Source of the DNA: Oscheius sp. JU75
Taxonomy: Eukaryota > Nematoda > Chromadorea > Rhabditida > Rhabditidae
Direction of reading: 5' to 3'
NCBI GenBank assembly: GCA_037178855.1
Contig: JASJZC010000007.1
Span: 1,302,001 to 1,366,000 of the forward strand
DNA length: 64,000 nt
In this document: positions 11,555 to 23,736 of the stretch, piece by piece
Numbering within the stretch: the first letter of the stretch is position 1
How the letters are laid out: each line of letters opens with the position of its first letter
Notes under the pieces: model-generated
Told to the model about the DNA's origin: nothing
The model's input: only the letters and a program-made list of their open reading frames with translations
Databases searched by the model: none
Position numbers and translations under genes: made by a program

Positions 11555-14500
11555 TCAATCGGATTTCTTATCCTCAAAAGACTTTGTGGTGATTTCTGTA
11601 GTGACTGTGAGCTGCTCGTTTTCGTTTTCTTGACGAGCAATCGCTTCCTGAACAGATGAAACGACGCGCTCGCGAACAACGTTGCGAGCAGGACTTGTCT
11701 CGTAGTTGTGATACTGGTACAGGCTCCAGTCTTGGAACCAACGATTGAGCTGTCGATGTAGGCCACCTAAATTTGTTGATTTACCAAATATGATAAGTAA
11801 TATATAGTGTTTAATATTATGTTTGTCCTGTGCGCAAGCTCCGATTCTGTTCCGTGTTCAATCGGCATTGAAATCAAAAACAATGATACTAGCAAGCAGG
11901 TAGCATAGAACCTAATCCCTGGTTCCCAGATTTTTTTCATTCAATTTTCATTATATCCTCACTTACAAAGAATCTTCCAAATCTCTAAGTATAGAAAACC
12001 TCACCTTGAGAATCCACGTAAGCATGGTAAATAAGATTACCGACAATGACTGCGAGACGCACCAGAGCTGTGAGTATCTGGACGTTTCCAGAGGCGAACA
12101 TGACTAAAACAACTGTTTGTGGAGAGCCTCGTTGAAACTTTACCAAAAAGATGCAAAAAATGCATAAACGCAACAGCTACAAGCATGAAGGCAATGTCCG
12201 CCCGAGACTCCCGTTCGGAGAGGAAATTCCTGAAGGAACCCATTAAAACTTGCTACAAATAATTACCGGAATGTGATGCCGAGAGTGATCAGCACACATC
12301 CGTACATTCGACCTATCAGGGCTCCATCGGCTGTTTCAAGAAACGATCCGAGCTCGAGTAGGAAGCAAAGAGACGGTAGTAAAAGATACTGTAGGAATGT
12401 AAAACAATTTTTGTCATCAAACTCACCAAAGTACCGAAAACGTAAAAGTATATGGTGTTGACGCTGTTCCAGTAGAGCAGACCTTTTGGAAGTTTAACAT
12501 ACAGACTTTCGTTGATTCCCAGCAACTGTGAAATCTAAAACGTTTTAGTATTGTAAGCTCTATTGGTCTACCTTTGACTTGTAAATGGTCGTCTCCTCAG
12601 ATCCATTGAGCTCTCCAACTCCGAGAAGCTTCCTCGTTTTCAGACGGCTTTGAAGGTCGCTGTTCGACTGCTTCCGGCTGCAGCATTGCTCATCAACTAC
12701 TACCCCGTTCACGCACGCATTGTTTGTCATTTTTCTAAACCTTTAGAACAGACGTATTTTCTCGAAAAAGCAAGAATAGAAACTAGTCAGGATAGAAAAG
12801 CGGACCTACTGCAAGTTCTCACAAAATGATATTTCGCTATTAAATTAAACAATGAGCATCGAAGGGCGTTATAACAAATTTGAAAGAAACTCAATAACAA
12901 GATGACAGAACAACTAATAAGAGATATCAAAGCTCTGTTGCACGTTGTGTGATTTCTCTTTTCGGAAAAGCAAACATATCTGTCAAGAGTTAAACTGCTG
13001 ACTAAACAACATGCTTAGGAAGTTTCGAGGAGCTGAATGTCGAAGGATTGTTTATGCACACGCGTCCCCTCCGTAGAGAAAGACCAAGCAGGGTGAAAAT
13101 GCAAGAAATAAAGGTTCACGAAAACAAAGTTGTCGCCTCAACGCTGCGTGGAAGAGAAAAAAAAGGTTTTCACAACTTGATCAGCAATTTTGCGGAGGCC
13201 ATCTGGAGGATTAGAGTTGAGCAGTAATTGTCTTTCTCCGCCGCACCAAAACAAGAAAACTATATTTAGATCTGCGACGGGCGGGAGCAAAAATGGTCAA
13301 AAATGGAACAGGGGACCCCGTAGGCGTCTCTGTAAATAATTGAGTAGGCAAATTAAACATATCGACGACATGTCCAAGGCAGTGCGTTAAGAAAAACGAC
13401 GCCGACGGGGAATAAACAAAGACGCGTAGACTGTGACCAAGCAGTGGATATCATAAAATTTACGAGGTAGTTTGTCGCGGATCTGGGAACTGCTGACCTT
13501 TGAACCGACCAGTGCGACAGGAAACGAGAAAAAAGAGTGTATGCAAGTGAGCGAATGTCAAGTCCGATGTAACAGAGTTAATTTGGAGAAGACGAGATGC
13601 TCTGCACTTTTTGACATTAAAGTAGTCAGGAGAGATGCTTGGAAACCTTTGGACTCTGTTCGAAGCACTAAGATCGCGTTCAATAGCTTTTAAAAATGTA
13701 TTACCACCTTACTAAGAATCCTTCTATAATATCGTTACAGGAGAAACATCGTGTTAGGAGATAAGAGCTAAGGAGTATAGAATAGGACGTGTGCTAGACG
13801 AGTTTTATTCTATAGTTTTTGCCAAAGGTTTGGCTCAACTGATAAATTCGGCCTGAAAGAAAGCACTAACCGGCGGATATATATCCTAGGTCTGATGACT
13901 CTAATTCTGTCTCGTGAGAATAATTGCATCGAAGCGTTCGTAAGTCAAACTCAAAAAAGAGTGACAAGTCATCTCCTATCACAAAAACACTTAAAAACCG
14001 GAATTCCTACTGTTATTTTCGTATAACCAAGGAGTTAACGGGCTTTACAGATTAGATTTCTGACTTTTGTGAAGGTGTAAAGCATCCTTTAAAGTTAGGC
14101 CGCATGCTATAAAAGACAGGATTGATTTGTTTCTCCTAAGGACTCGCGCTCATCTAATTGCCACAGCCGTTCATCATCATCGGTAATCCTTCAGTTCATT
14201 CTCGCTTAATACATGAACTTAAAACATTTTAACATTTATTGAAAGACTGATAGGTGAATGCGTGTTTTAAAAGATATTCAAATCTGGAATTGAGTGAGTG
14301 TTTCTGCTTGCTTGCTGCTTATAAAAAGTGGTAGCTTGTTTACCACATCTAGGATTTTGAGATTACGTCGGAACGACAGAAGGGACGCCAAAGTTGGAAA
14401 CAGGAACATTTGAGAGAACTGACAAACTGTGATGGCTGCCATTTATTTTTTTATACTATTTATACCGTTCCGACGTTATGCTCCACATGCAGTCCGTAGA

Positions 14501-14763
14501 CAAAGTTTGTTCCGTCTTACTTCCTACAAAACACTAACAAATCATGTTTGCATAACGAAAAGGTGGTAAGTTTGTAATTAACAGAACGCGGCTTTCAAGC
14601 CGATTAGCAAAGTATAACTGTCTAAAATTTAGAGAAACTTATCGCGATTTGGTACTTACCTGTCCTCAGTTAGTCGAGGCTTGTGCCTGGGAGCATTAGG
14701 CGTAGAGCCTCCTAGGGGAGTTGTACTTGTCGCAGCCGCTTCCAGAGGGATAGGAACATCCAT
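11555..14763 (-). CDS. TP53I11: TP53I11 (PIG11)-like multi-pass membrane protein
   Basis: Seven exons join in frame on the minus strand: 14660-14763, 12572-12734, 12427-12534, 12267-12388, 12144-12229, 12005-12103 and 11555-11766, giving 297 residues. The first exon begins four bases after TTTACTTTCAG, a likely spliced-leader acceptor, and is separated by a 1.9 kb intron; phase 2 is preserved. After a polar N-terminus the protein has L-L-G-V-G-E-L then S-K-I-S-Q-L-L-G, the signature I recall for tumour protein p53-inducible protein 11, then about four hydrophobic segments and a conserved-looking W-F-Q-D-W. A charged tail ends K-K-S-D. Human TP53I11 is about 190 residues, so both ends are extended here. 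The cellular role of the family is poorly defined; a membrane location is inferred from the hydrophobic segments. Confidence 0.75.
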
Positions 14764-17700
14764 TCTACTGAAAGTAAACATTCTTCAACTTTCAATGCAA
14801 CAGACAAGAAGAAGATACCTTTCATAGAGAATACTATGTAACCGTCGCATATCGTCGTTGCTCACATACAACTAGTGCGCCTCGTGGCTATTTCCTCTCG
14901 AAAATTGGCACGAATTTCCGCGTGAAACACAATGCGAGGGTCCTATGGGAGATATAGGGCACGAGGGGTGTAGAAGTTGCTTAGTCTTTCGAATAAACTG
15001 AAAGTGAAAGCTTGTTGGGAAAACAGAATAGTGGAGGTAATTTGAGGTTTTCTGGCTCACTATTTTTTTCATCTAACAGTAAGCAAAACTTTGAGCACTC
15101 CTGGATATTCTTGACCGTTTGTTACTCATTTACGCGAATCTTGAAATACCCACCGATGTGATTACGCAAGAACTAGAGCTATCTAATGACAACCTATGCA
15201 TTAATGTAGGTTCTTCAAAAGTTTTAACTGCTTTTCAAGTCTGTATTTTCCAAAAACATGATTCGTTACATACTGAGCCAAAATTTCATAAAATAACAGC
15301 CTCTGAGAAGTTTACGTTTGCAGTCTGTAGAACAACAATGCAGTAGGACGACTATTAAATCCTGTTTGAATATCAACTAAAAAGTGTTTCTCGCTGATAG
15401 ACATTTTTATAGTGTCCACCACAGGCTTTCTCTTTTGAGCCACGTGAGACGAGTGTTTGTTTTGTCTGACTGAGGCTCGAGGGATCCCCCATATACGTCC
15501 AATTATCATATTTAGTCGGCCAAAGGGGAGACAACGTCATTCTGTTTCCTGATACCAGAAATAAAAGTTAGAAAAGAACAAGTCATGTGGAACAGAAAAG
15601 ATTTCCAGTAGACAAAAAATGCAAGGGTTGGTGTTCGGATTCAGGCATCGAATTTCAATTAAACACACAAAAAGGAAACAATTTTGGATTAGTTTCAATT
15701 TGGCTGGAACTGGACAAAAACTAGGAAAGTGTTAATGCCCTCTGGGTGAGAGAAAATGGGATGTCACAGCTGACTAATGTTGATCTGTGCAGCAGCTTGG
15801 GATAGTGGCCAAAACAACATTTATGAACACATATTAGAGCTCATAAAGCGTAGTGAAAAAGCCAAGTTGTTTGATTACTTTCAGCTAAATAGTTTCATTC
15901 TCCTAATTTCTACTCCAAAATCTCGTCCCTAGATACATGCCCTGTCCTACCTCATTTTGAAGCTGGCATCATCATCTTTGAAAATTCAGAAAACAAGAAA
16001 AAGTCATCAACAATCTTTAAAACTGCTAGGCAAGGGATAATAGACGTATTTAATTTGCGAAGAAGAACTATTCTAATCTGATTAGAAGAATGAGGAAGCA
16101 GTTATTTTAAGACAAATTGGGCATGCGTTGAATAAAATGAGCAAAATTAGTGTAAGCACAAGGAAGATGGCTTTGTTTTGAAAGACAAAGCGAATACGTA
16201 CCCTTTTATCAAATAGCGCTTGCAATAAACTCTGATGTGTTGTTATTGAAAAAAATATCTGCTTAGTGAAATATGGCTGTTCGATTAAAGAAAGAGCAAC
16301 AGAATGTCAGAGTGTGATAATCTGAAGTAAATCTGATGAGCTGAGCAATATTTGTCAGCTCAGTGAGTAGAAAATAACAAATTCAAAACAGCTATTGGTT
16401 TGGAAAATGTCTGACAAACCTTGAGAATTACAAAGTTTCAATATTGAAAACGAAAAGTGGAGAACAGACAGCTGCATTTCTGAAGTTCGTCCCGTGTGCA
16501 AAAATGGTTCATGGAAATTGAATTAGCAATCGAGGGAAGACTTCCATCGTGCCAAAAACTCGATGAAAATTACATCAATTAAGAGATAATTATGTGTATT
16601 TTGACCGATAGAACTCATCAGAGGCGAACATGGCCGTAAAGTGTTCAATAAACGAGATGTTCGGGTGATCGGACGGATGAGACATTTGGGAACAACTGCT
16701 CTCACCATAGGACCTCATTATTTTTGCTTCTTCGCTGCAACATTGAGTAGCTGCTGTTCAACAGATAATTCAGGTTGGAAAGCATACAGTTTTGGAAAGC
16801 TGAAGAAAGAGAGAGAAATGTGGTAAGTACATTTCTGGTCTAGGCAAGGGTCTTACTGATCCGGTTAGGAAACTAGAGCAACATTCGATCTTCCTCTGAA
16901 TCATATACGTTACAGAGACAGTTTCTACTAATGTAGATGTACTCTGGACGTACTGGAGTACTCCAATAAACAAGAGCAGATGTTTTGCAGTTTTTTAAAG
17001 AGAAGGACTGGAGATTTGTGGGAACGCCGATGCCTACTTACGGCAATTAGGGTGGCAGGAGAGGGCGCGAAAGAAGGCCAATTCCGACCTACAGGGGGGG
17101 GGGGGGGGGGGTCCCTCAAACCAACACAATGGCAGTCTCAGGGTGTGGGGGAAAACAGCTGAAATGGGAGTCCTCTTATTTATATACAGCAGAGTCTAAT
17201 AGGCTAATCTGTCTGGAGAACTTTCAATCCGGCTAGACAAAAGTAGATGTCCTGCATTGACGTCTGAATCTCGTTAAAAAACGATCTAAATCTATTATAC
17301 TTTGCTCAAGTCATGGAAATCTGAATATTTAAAGAAGTTTAATTGCAGAATTCACGACAGCTCTCTATTGGTAATTGTAGAAAGTAGTAACATCACTATG
17401 CTATGGTGGCTCTACCAATGTTTGTTTATGATGACACGTCTTTTGCTGACGATTTGTACTTGAAAATACAGTTATTGAAAGGTTTTTCAAATTGTTCCGC
17501 CTCAATCTAGACCCAAAAACTTATATAAAAGTTAACAGGAGGAAAAAAATAAAAGAGCCTAAGTATTCAAAGATGCGGCTCCAGAAAAAGAAGATTGCAG
17601 ATAAAGTTCGGTGTAGGGAAGGTGCATCGAAAATGTTGTGTCCAGTCGGGGGAACGCTTCCACTTGACTGGAACAACGAAAACACCAGCGTGTGCGTTTG

Positions 17701-19950
17701 GAACAATTGCTAATAGCTATTAGTTCCAGACTGAAAATTCAATTAAAAGAGCTGTACTCAAATCAGTTTAAAGGAGGTATGGGAGTGAATGTCTTCTCAC
17801 CCTCAGCGCAAATTGACTTCCCTCCCAAAACTGCTCATAACATAAGCAGGTTTGACCCTAAGTCGTTGGTTTTTCTAATAATCATCACAAAAACGCTTTA
17901 CACTAAAAAGATCGTTTTTAATCCATCTCCACTTCTTTTTTCGCAACTCAGTTTTTCAGCACCAATTCTCACGAAGCTTTATCCTTCTTTTACGCAATCC
18001 TGCACTGGAAGCGGAAGAACACAATTTCCTATGCGGCTCGTTTTATGTTTGTCTTATATTTTTGCCGATTGCTCCTGAAGAGAGTACAAGCGAGATTGAA
18101 AATGGCCTTTTTCTCGTAGCCTGCTTTCTTTTAATGGATCTTTATCCCGTATCACTTGGTCAGAGCTCAACAGCTTTTTCCTACTTACACTAAGTTCATA
18201 AATTCCATTTTCACACCTTGGTTCATCTTAGTTCACTTTGTATTAAAAATCGCTCATCTATGACTCCCCAACTGCTTCCACTTAACCATCAAAATCGATT
18301 ACGGGGACTTTTTGACCAAGGGCTCTCGAGCTCTTTCTTTTAGTTATAACGGAGAACTTAGGGCAACTGGCTGTTGGCGACAGACGGCATTCCTTTAACT
18401 CCTTAGGGTGTTATTTGTCGCGCAATCATTATTTGCTTTGGGAGCATATGTTGCTCCTTTGTTGGAACCCCCAGATTTTATGTTCAAAATATGCAAGTTT
18501 GCAGCTTACCGTTCTTCCTACTGGTATTGGATTTGTAACAATATAAGAGTTCGAATCTTATTCTTTCACTTAGTTTTAGTAACTAGTGAAAGAAAGGCAT
18601 TTTTGTTTTTCACTAAGAAAAAAACGAGTCGAATTCAGCTTTTCTCCACGCAAACATGTCATGAACCGGCACAGCCTTTATTCTCGCACAAAATTGCCGG
18701 TTAGCTCATGTCATAAATTAGTTTTCCTATTTGCCAGCTTTTCATCATCAATCTTAAAATGACGTTCTAATTTCCACTATCGAAAATAGCAGATTTGAAA
18801 AAGCTGAGCTCTGCTTACGTGACATTTTTCCAGTGCTTACTGTTCAACATTCTTTGACCAGAATCTTGGATTGAAGATCGGTGGCTAACCTGTTACTTTA
18901 TAACTCCTTCGTTTTCTTTCCTGTGATGTCACCTGTGTTCTTCGACATTCAAAAACAGCCGTTGAACTAGGAAACCTACGTCTCTACTTCTTTTCGACAG
19001 CTGATTGTTCGACTTTAAAAGAGACTGCTGGGCCTCAGGCTACCTCTTTGTCCCGCCAGAGGGTTCTAAGAACCGACTTCTAAACGACACATGCTTGTTT
19101 AACACTTTCTTGCTTCACTATCTTATTCATTTACAATATCACGGGCTCAGTTTCTGTTAAATTCCTTTATCGCATGTCAGCCTTAATTACCAAGAAAAAT
19201 GGAGGATATTGACGAAACGCTGGTTTGACCTTGTACGGCCATTTTCTTCCTCTTTTTTTTTTGGTAATTTTTCTGCGAAAGTAAACGATTCTAGGGTTAA
19301 ACATTAAACACACTTAGAAAGCGAGAAAAAAGTGTAAAGCTCTGGAAAAGGCAAAAGATTGACTTTCAGGGAGGTTCGTTGCGGGACCCATTGGAAAAAA
19401 GCGCACGGTTCACCTCTCCAATCATAACTGGACTGTCTTTAACTATAGGAGTAGAAAAGTCAGTCATTAATAGGATCGGCTTCATTATTGTTAAAAGCAA
19501 CACTTATCATTTGTATAAAAATCTTTTTGACACTCGACATCAATCTGTCTGCATTTATTAAACTATAGACTAAAATTCACAGAACGTGGCCGTTGAGGCG
19601 TTTCCCATCAAGGACAATTACCTCTCACAAAAGCTCGAAGCTTTTTGTTCGCTCAGTTGTTTCCGATAGACGCTAGCTTGTCGAAAAGTGTTCATGAGAA
19701 CATCTGGAATGTTCGTGCACAAAGTTTGTTTGCCAGTCTTTTCTCCATGAATTTTTCCCAGACTCCAATTTCTACTCTTTTTCTATGAAATGCATGAAAA
19801 ACAAACTTGTAGGCCAATTATTCTCTCCACTTACACTCATTTGCTACGTCGATCCTGCCAGCAAATGATCGTCAGGATAGGATTCGACTGTTTCTGGTAT
19901 GTTATCTTATTGTATTCTTAGAAAACTGATTGTTTTTAACATCCCGAAAA
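14764..19950. other. gene-poor region with no assembled gene
   Basis: No exon chain with matching phases was found on either strand. The region is AT-rich with many A/T homopolymers. It contains the 18-base G run at 17094. At 19199 an ATG opens eight codons and meets GTTTGA, too weak to call. It probably holds intergenic or upstream regulatory DNA of the divergently transcribed TP53I11-like and Kir genes. Confidence 0.55.
17094..17111 (+). repeat. poly-G run of 18 bases
   Basis: Eighteen consecutive G residues are preceded by CCTACA and followed by TCCC. Runs of this length can fold as G-quadruplexes and are known in nematodes as unstable sites that need a FANCJ-type helicase (dog-1 in C. 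elegans). The exact length in the assembly may be unreliable. Confidence 0.9.
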
Positions 19951-20160
19951 ATGCCTCATATTGCTCATCGTATGGAAAGGCGGCTTGCTAATGGTCGTTT
20001 ATTGGGGAGATCTCTTCTCATGGATATGGAGACAGGTAAGAACTTCTGAGCTGAGTGCAGATAATTCATATAAAACTTTCACGATCGGGTTAATACCTCT
20101 TGAGATTAAAGTCAAGGAAAATCAGTTTTAAAAATCTCTTTAGGCCCGTTCCACTACTGA
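19951..20160 (+). CDS. possible short two-exon ORF
   Basis: ATG at 19951 opens a clean 85-base exon that ends at a strong donor, ACAG|GTAAGA. An acceptor TCTCTTTAG at 20143 restores frame and reaches TGA at 20160, for a 33-residue peptide rich in Arg, Met and Leu. It may be a small peptide gene, a leader exon of a longer transcript, or a non-coding RNA with a chance ORF. I recognise nothing in it. Confidence 0.2.
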
Positions 20161-20263
20161 CTAGTTCATTCCGGACAGTTTTTCACTGCCACCCCTTCAT
20201 TTTGGGAACTCTCACAAAATAGTTTAACTACACGAAGTTTGGAGTTAATTTAGAACCGTAGAT

Positions 20264-20545
20264 TCATGGGTATCTTTGTTTAAGAGCTATTTTACCGAAG
20301 ATTCTTATCTGGGAAACCTCGTGGTTTTCCCAATAGCTTTTCCTCCAAAGTTCCAAATGCTCTTTTGACCGGTGGGCCTGTTCTTGTAACCATTCAATGT
20401 ATCCTTTCACGGCAATCTCTTTGTGTTGGTTCAACAAAATTGGACGGTTTCGGGAAAATAGTTTCTCAAGCCTCTGTAAGTTTTCTGCATCTTTTTGCAA
20501 ACCAATTACCGTTTTCGTGAAATATATATATCGAGAACACTACTT
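20264..20545 (-). pseudogene. unassigned open frame, possible terminal exon or decayed gene
   Basis: A frame of about 93 codons is open between a TAG near 20546 and a TGA at 20264 on the minus strand, without an ATG near its upper end. The sequence reads as amphipathic helix: Leu, Glu, Lys, Arg and Trp are spaced as in E-N-L-Q-R-L-E-K-L-F and Y-I-E-W-L-Q-E-Q. Such composition is unlikely in random AT-rich DNA. No partner exon was found. It may be a last exon of an unassembled gene, or a transposon remnant. Confidence 0.25.
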
Positions 20546-23500
20546 TACAGCTGCCTAATATTAAAAATGTTCCACTTTAATTTCAATAAGTAGCTGTCTT
20601 GCATTCTTCTTGTAACAAAGTTTCATTTCTTGCAAACAGAACAAGCAGGCCTTCCCTCGCGTAATTAATCCCCAATGAAGTTTGTCTTTCTTCTTTCTGA
20701 CAGTCTCGACGGCAGCGCCACTCCTTTACGTACTTCCCCAAGTCCACAAATAGATTTTTTTGATACAGTTCTTGGCGTTTTTATTGTTTTCTTGCGTTTT
20801 TGGTAACTAAATTGTTTTCCAAGCTCCTTTGAGCATGCGTTTTGAATGCAGAATTGGCATGACCTGAAAATACGAAATAAAAGAAACATTTTCCTCGTTT
20901 TTGGTTATTTCTTTCGGGAAGTTCAAAAACTATGGTATCAGTAGCTTTTTGAGAGTTTTCACTGATATCGCAGTATTCTCTTGTTTCTGTTCACCTATCA
21001 GACTGTCCATGTCATTAGTTACCAAACCAGTAATCCAAAACACGCCTACAAAATGGATTTTTCACTGCGTTTTCGAAAGAACATTTTTGTTCATTTCTCG
21101 TGACATAAAAAGTCTTTCCCTAAGAGTCGTTGCTTGCCACTGTTTTTTTTTCCGAATAACAAAGCTATTTTATTTCAATGTTTGCCAGAGCAACACTTGA
21201 GAGAATCTTTGAACATTCGGTTTTGTATTAGTCAACCTGCTCTTTTGTGAATCAGCGCAGTAACGAGGGCTGACGCTTTCGTCTAGAACTCGTCATTTGA
21301 TGTAGATCAACAGGTAAAGAGCTCTTGGTGATTCCTTTAAACAGAGAACAGACAAAACAAGCTAAATTTACATGCTTTGCTTATATCCTGCTTTTGAGTG
21401 TGAAATATGAAGCGTCTGGTGGCTTGGCTAGAATGTAGCCAACTGCAATTGAGTCTTTCCAAGGTCTTCCAGGGGGCACAGCAGCACATATGCTGCACAC
21501 GCTGAAGCATGAGATTCTTTCCTCCAAAAGACAAACGCAATTTCCCAGCACCAGCAGGGTCTCTAGCTTTTCGAGACTTTTATGTTGTAGTGTTCGTCCA
21601 GAGAACTTGTTTACTGATCGCCAGAACAGAAAACCCTTGCCGGGTATAATTTGTTATTACTCTGGACATAAGTGATCCCATTATGTTCGGGGCTGCCTAT
21701 TTGAGAGAGAAAATCTTGTTGAGCATAGTCCGGAGGGGGGTCTTTCTATGAGCTGTTAAATGAAAGAGACTGGGGCGGAGCATTCCTCCTTTTTGCCTGG
21801 AGACCTACTTTATCTCTTCAACTCTATCTACTCTCAGGTCTCTCCCAGCTTTCGATAGTTGACCAAAAGACTAGGATTCCTGGCTAACTCTGCTAGATGC
21901 CAAGACATCCTACCAACTCTAGAAATATGCAACAAGTCATATTGCCCAGTGCTTTATTGTCGAATTTCGGTAAGTACTTCTTTCATGGGTAAGAAATTGT
22001 GACGGATTCTGCACAAAGGCTCATAGATTAACACACAAAGTGTTTGGTGAACACCCCCGAAATGAACTCTTCAGTAACTGGAATTGGGTTTGCCTCATTT
22101 GCACATTTTTATATTCGTCCAAAAATGGGTGTAAAACAGCTAAAAGGACATGGAAACACATAGAAACAGTATGCTCTACTCATAGAAAAAAGAAAAACAA
22201 GCTTAAAGTTTTTGGAAGTCAATGTCATTTCAAATGTTATTGCACCAGATTGACTTGAGAAAGTTGCAGGCTGACAAAGACTAGCTTTCGGCTTTTTTCC
22301 ATAATATTGATATGTGTGAGCCAAACAAAACTGGCTAATCCCATAGAAACAACGTTTTCTTTATTATCAATATCCCTCATATTTGTTGAGGGTTGTAGTT
22401 TTTTTTAACAATGTTCAAGATAAACGGAAAATCTAATATTCACATGTTCAGGACTTCTTTTCATACAGCCATCTCCTTTGCTTTCCCGTTAATTTTTCCG
22501 GACGGCTTTCAATTCCCTTTTAAGCTTTGAATTTGAGGTCGTCCTTTAAACAAACACTTTAGCACAAAGAGGTGGCAGAGAAGCAGATTTTGCTCTCTAC
22601 TTTCTTGGGATTTTCCGACAGCTTCTGTTACGATATCAGACAACTAAAACGATTTGCAAATTTTGCTCAGGAGTCGAACCAAGTCATAAAGTCTAATGAA
22701 TCCAAAAAGGGATGCTATAGCCATTAGAGAATTTGCTCTTTGGTTAAATTTCCATTTATTTTTTTTTCTCCTTCTTCCTAGTCTTCTTCCGCATACATCG
22801 TTACACTAACAGAAAATCAGCGTCAATCACTACATCACTACAGTGCATTAGACAAATCGTGTCTTTGTGGAGTAAAGACAAGCCGAGTTCATCCCTAGGT
22901 CTAAGCTCTTCAATTTTTTCTTAAGACGCCAAAACATATCCGGATTGATTACATAAAAGTGGTCGAGAGTCGTTCGCACGCTCCCTTCCGCATCCCACTC
23001 TTTTGTTGCCGAAATATTCCAGCATGCTCTCAAGCCTAAATCACCGGAAGGCTCACCTAGGACTAAGGTTTATTGCCGACATGAAAAACTGCCTCCACCC
23101 TCTTGTTTTGACAGGAATCCCCTACAACAACCGATGACAGCCAAAAATAAAACCGTCCCTCTTTTTCCCAGAATGTACATGAAACAATGTCAAATTTTCA
23201 GCATACAAATGATGTTGAGCATCACAGAACAAGGTAACAGCAAGATATTGTATACAATGAGTGCAATGAGTGCCAAGAAAAGAAATGTTCGAAGCAGTAT
23301 GGATAGCGTTCTGTGTTTTGTGACTAACCGGTGCTGACAGTTCTATTCAAAAAGATGCTACTGCACTGAAGAACGACACAAAACAAAAAAGCCGAAGATT
23401 CCTTTTTGTTTTTATTTTTATTTTTTGTAAGACAAGAGTTTCTCCTGTAGAGAGGATGAAAATCTTCAAGGAATCCGTGGAACGATTAGATTAACGCGCT

Positions 23501-23736
23501 TTTCTCCTGCCTAGCTCGACAATTGTTTAACTCAATAGACACTAGGGACTCTAGCAAGTCTTTCTTCGTTTTTCGTTGCTTCCGTCCTCCTTCTGAGAGG
23601 TTTGGCCCGCCCGCCCCATCTTTAAAACGTCGACCACTTCCGAGCCGACACACATATTCGTTCGTTCAAAAAACTAGCCAAGCTGGAGCGTAAATTAGGA
23701 ACAAACGGACTAAATATTCGAAAATGCACTGTTGCT
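20546..23736. other. gene-poor region upstream of the Kir gene
   Basis: No supported exon. The last 150 bases before 23737 are less AT-rich, with CCCGCCCGCCCC near 23607, and could be the Kir promoter or 5' untranslated region. Nothing else stands out. Confidence 0.5.

Noticed and set aside
19199-19222. Possible leader exon M-E-D-I-D-E-T-L before GTTTGA
   Set aside because: The donor is poor and no matching acceptor or family link was found.
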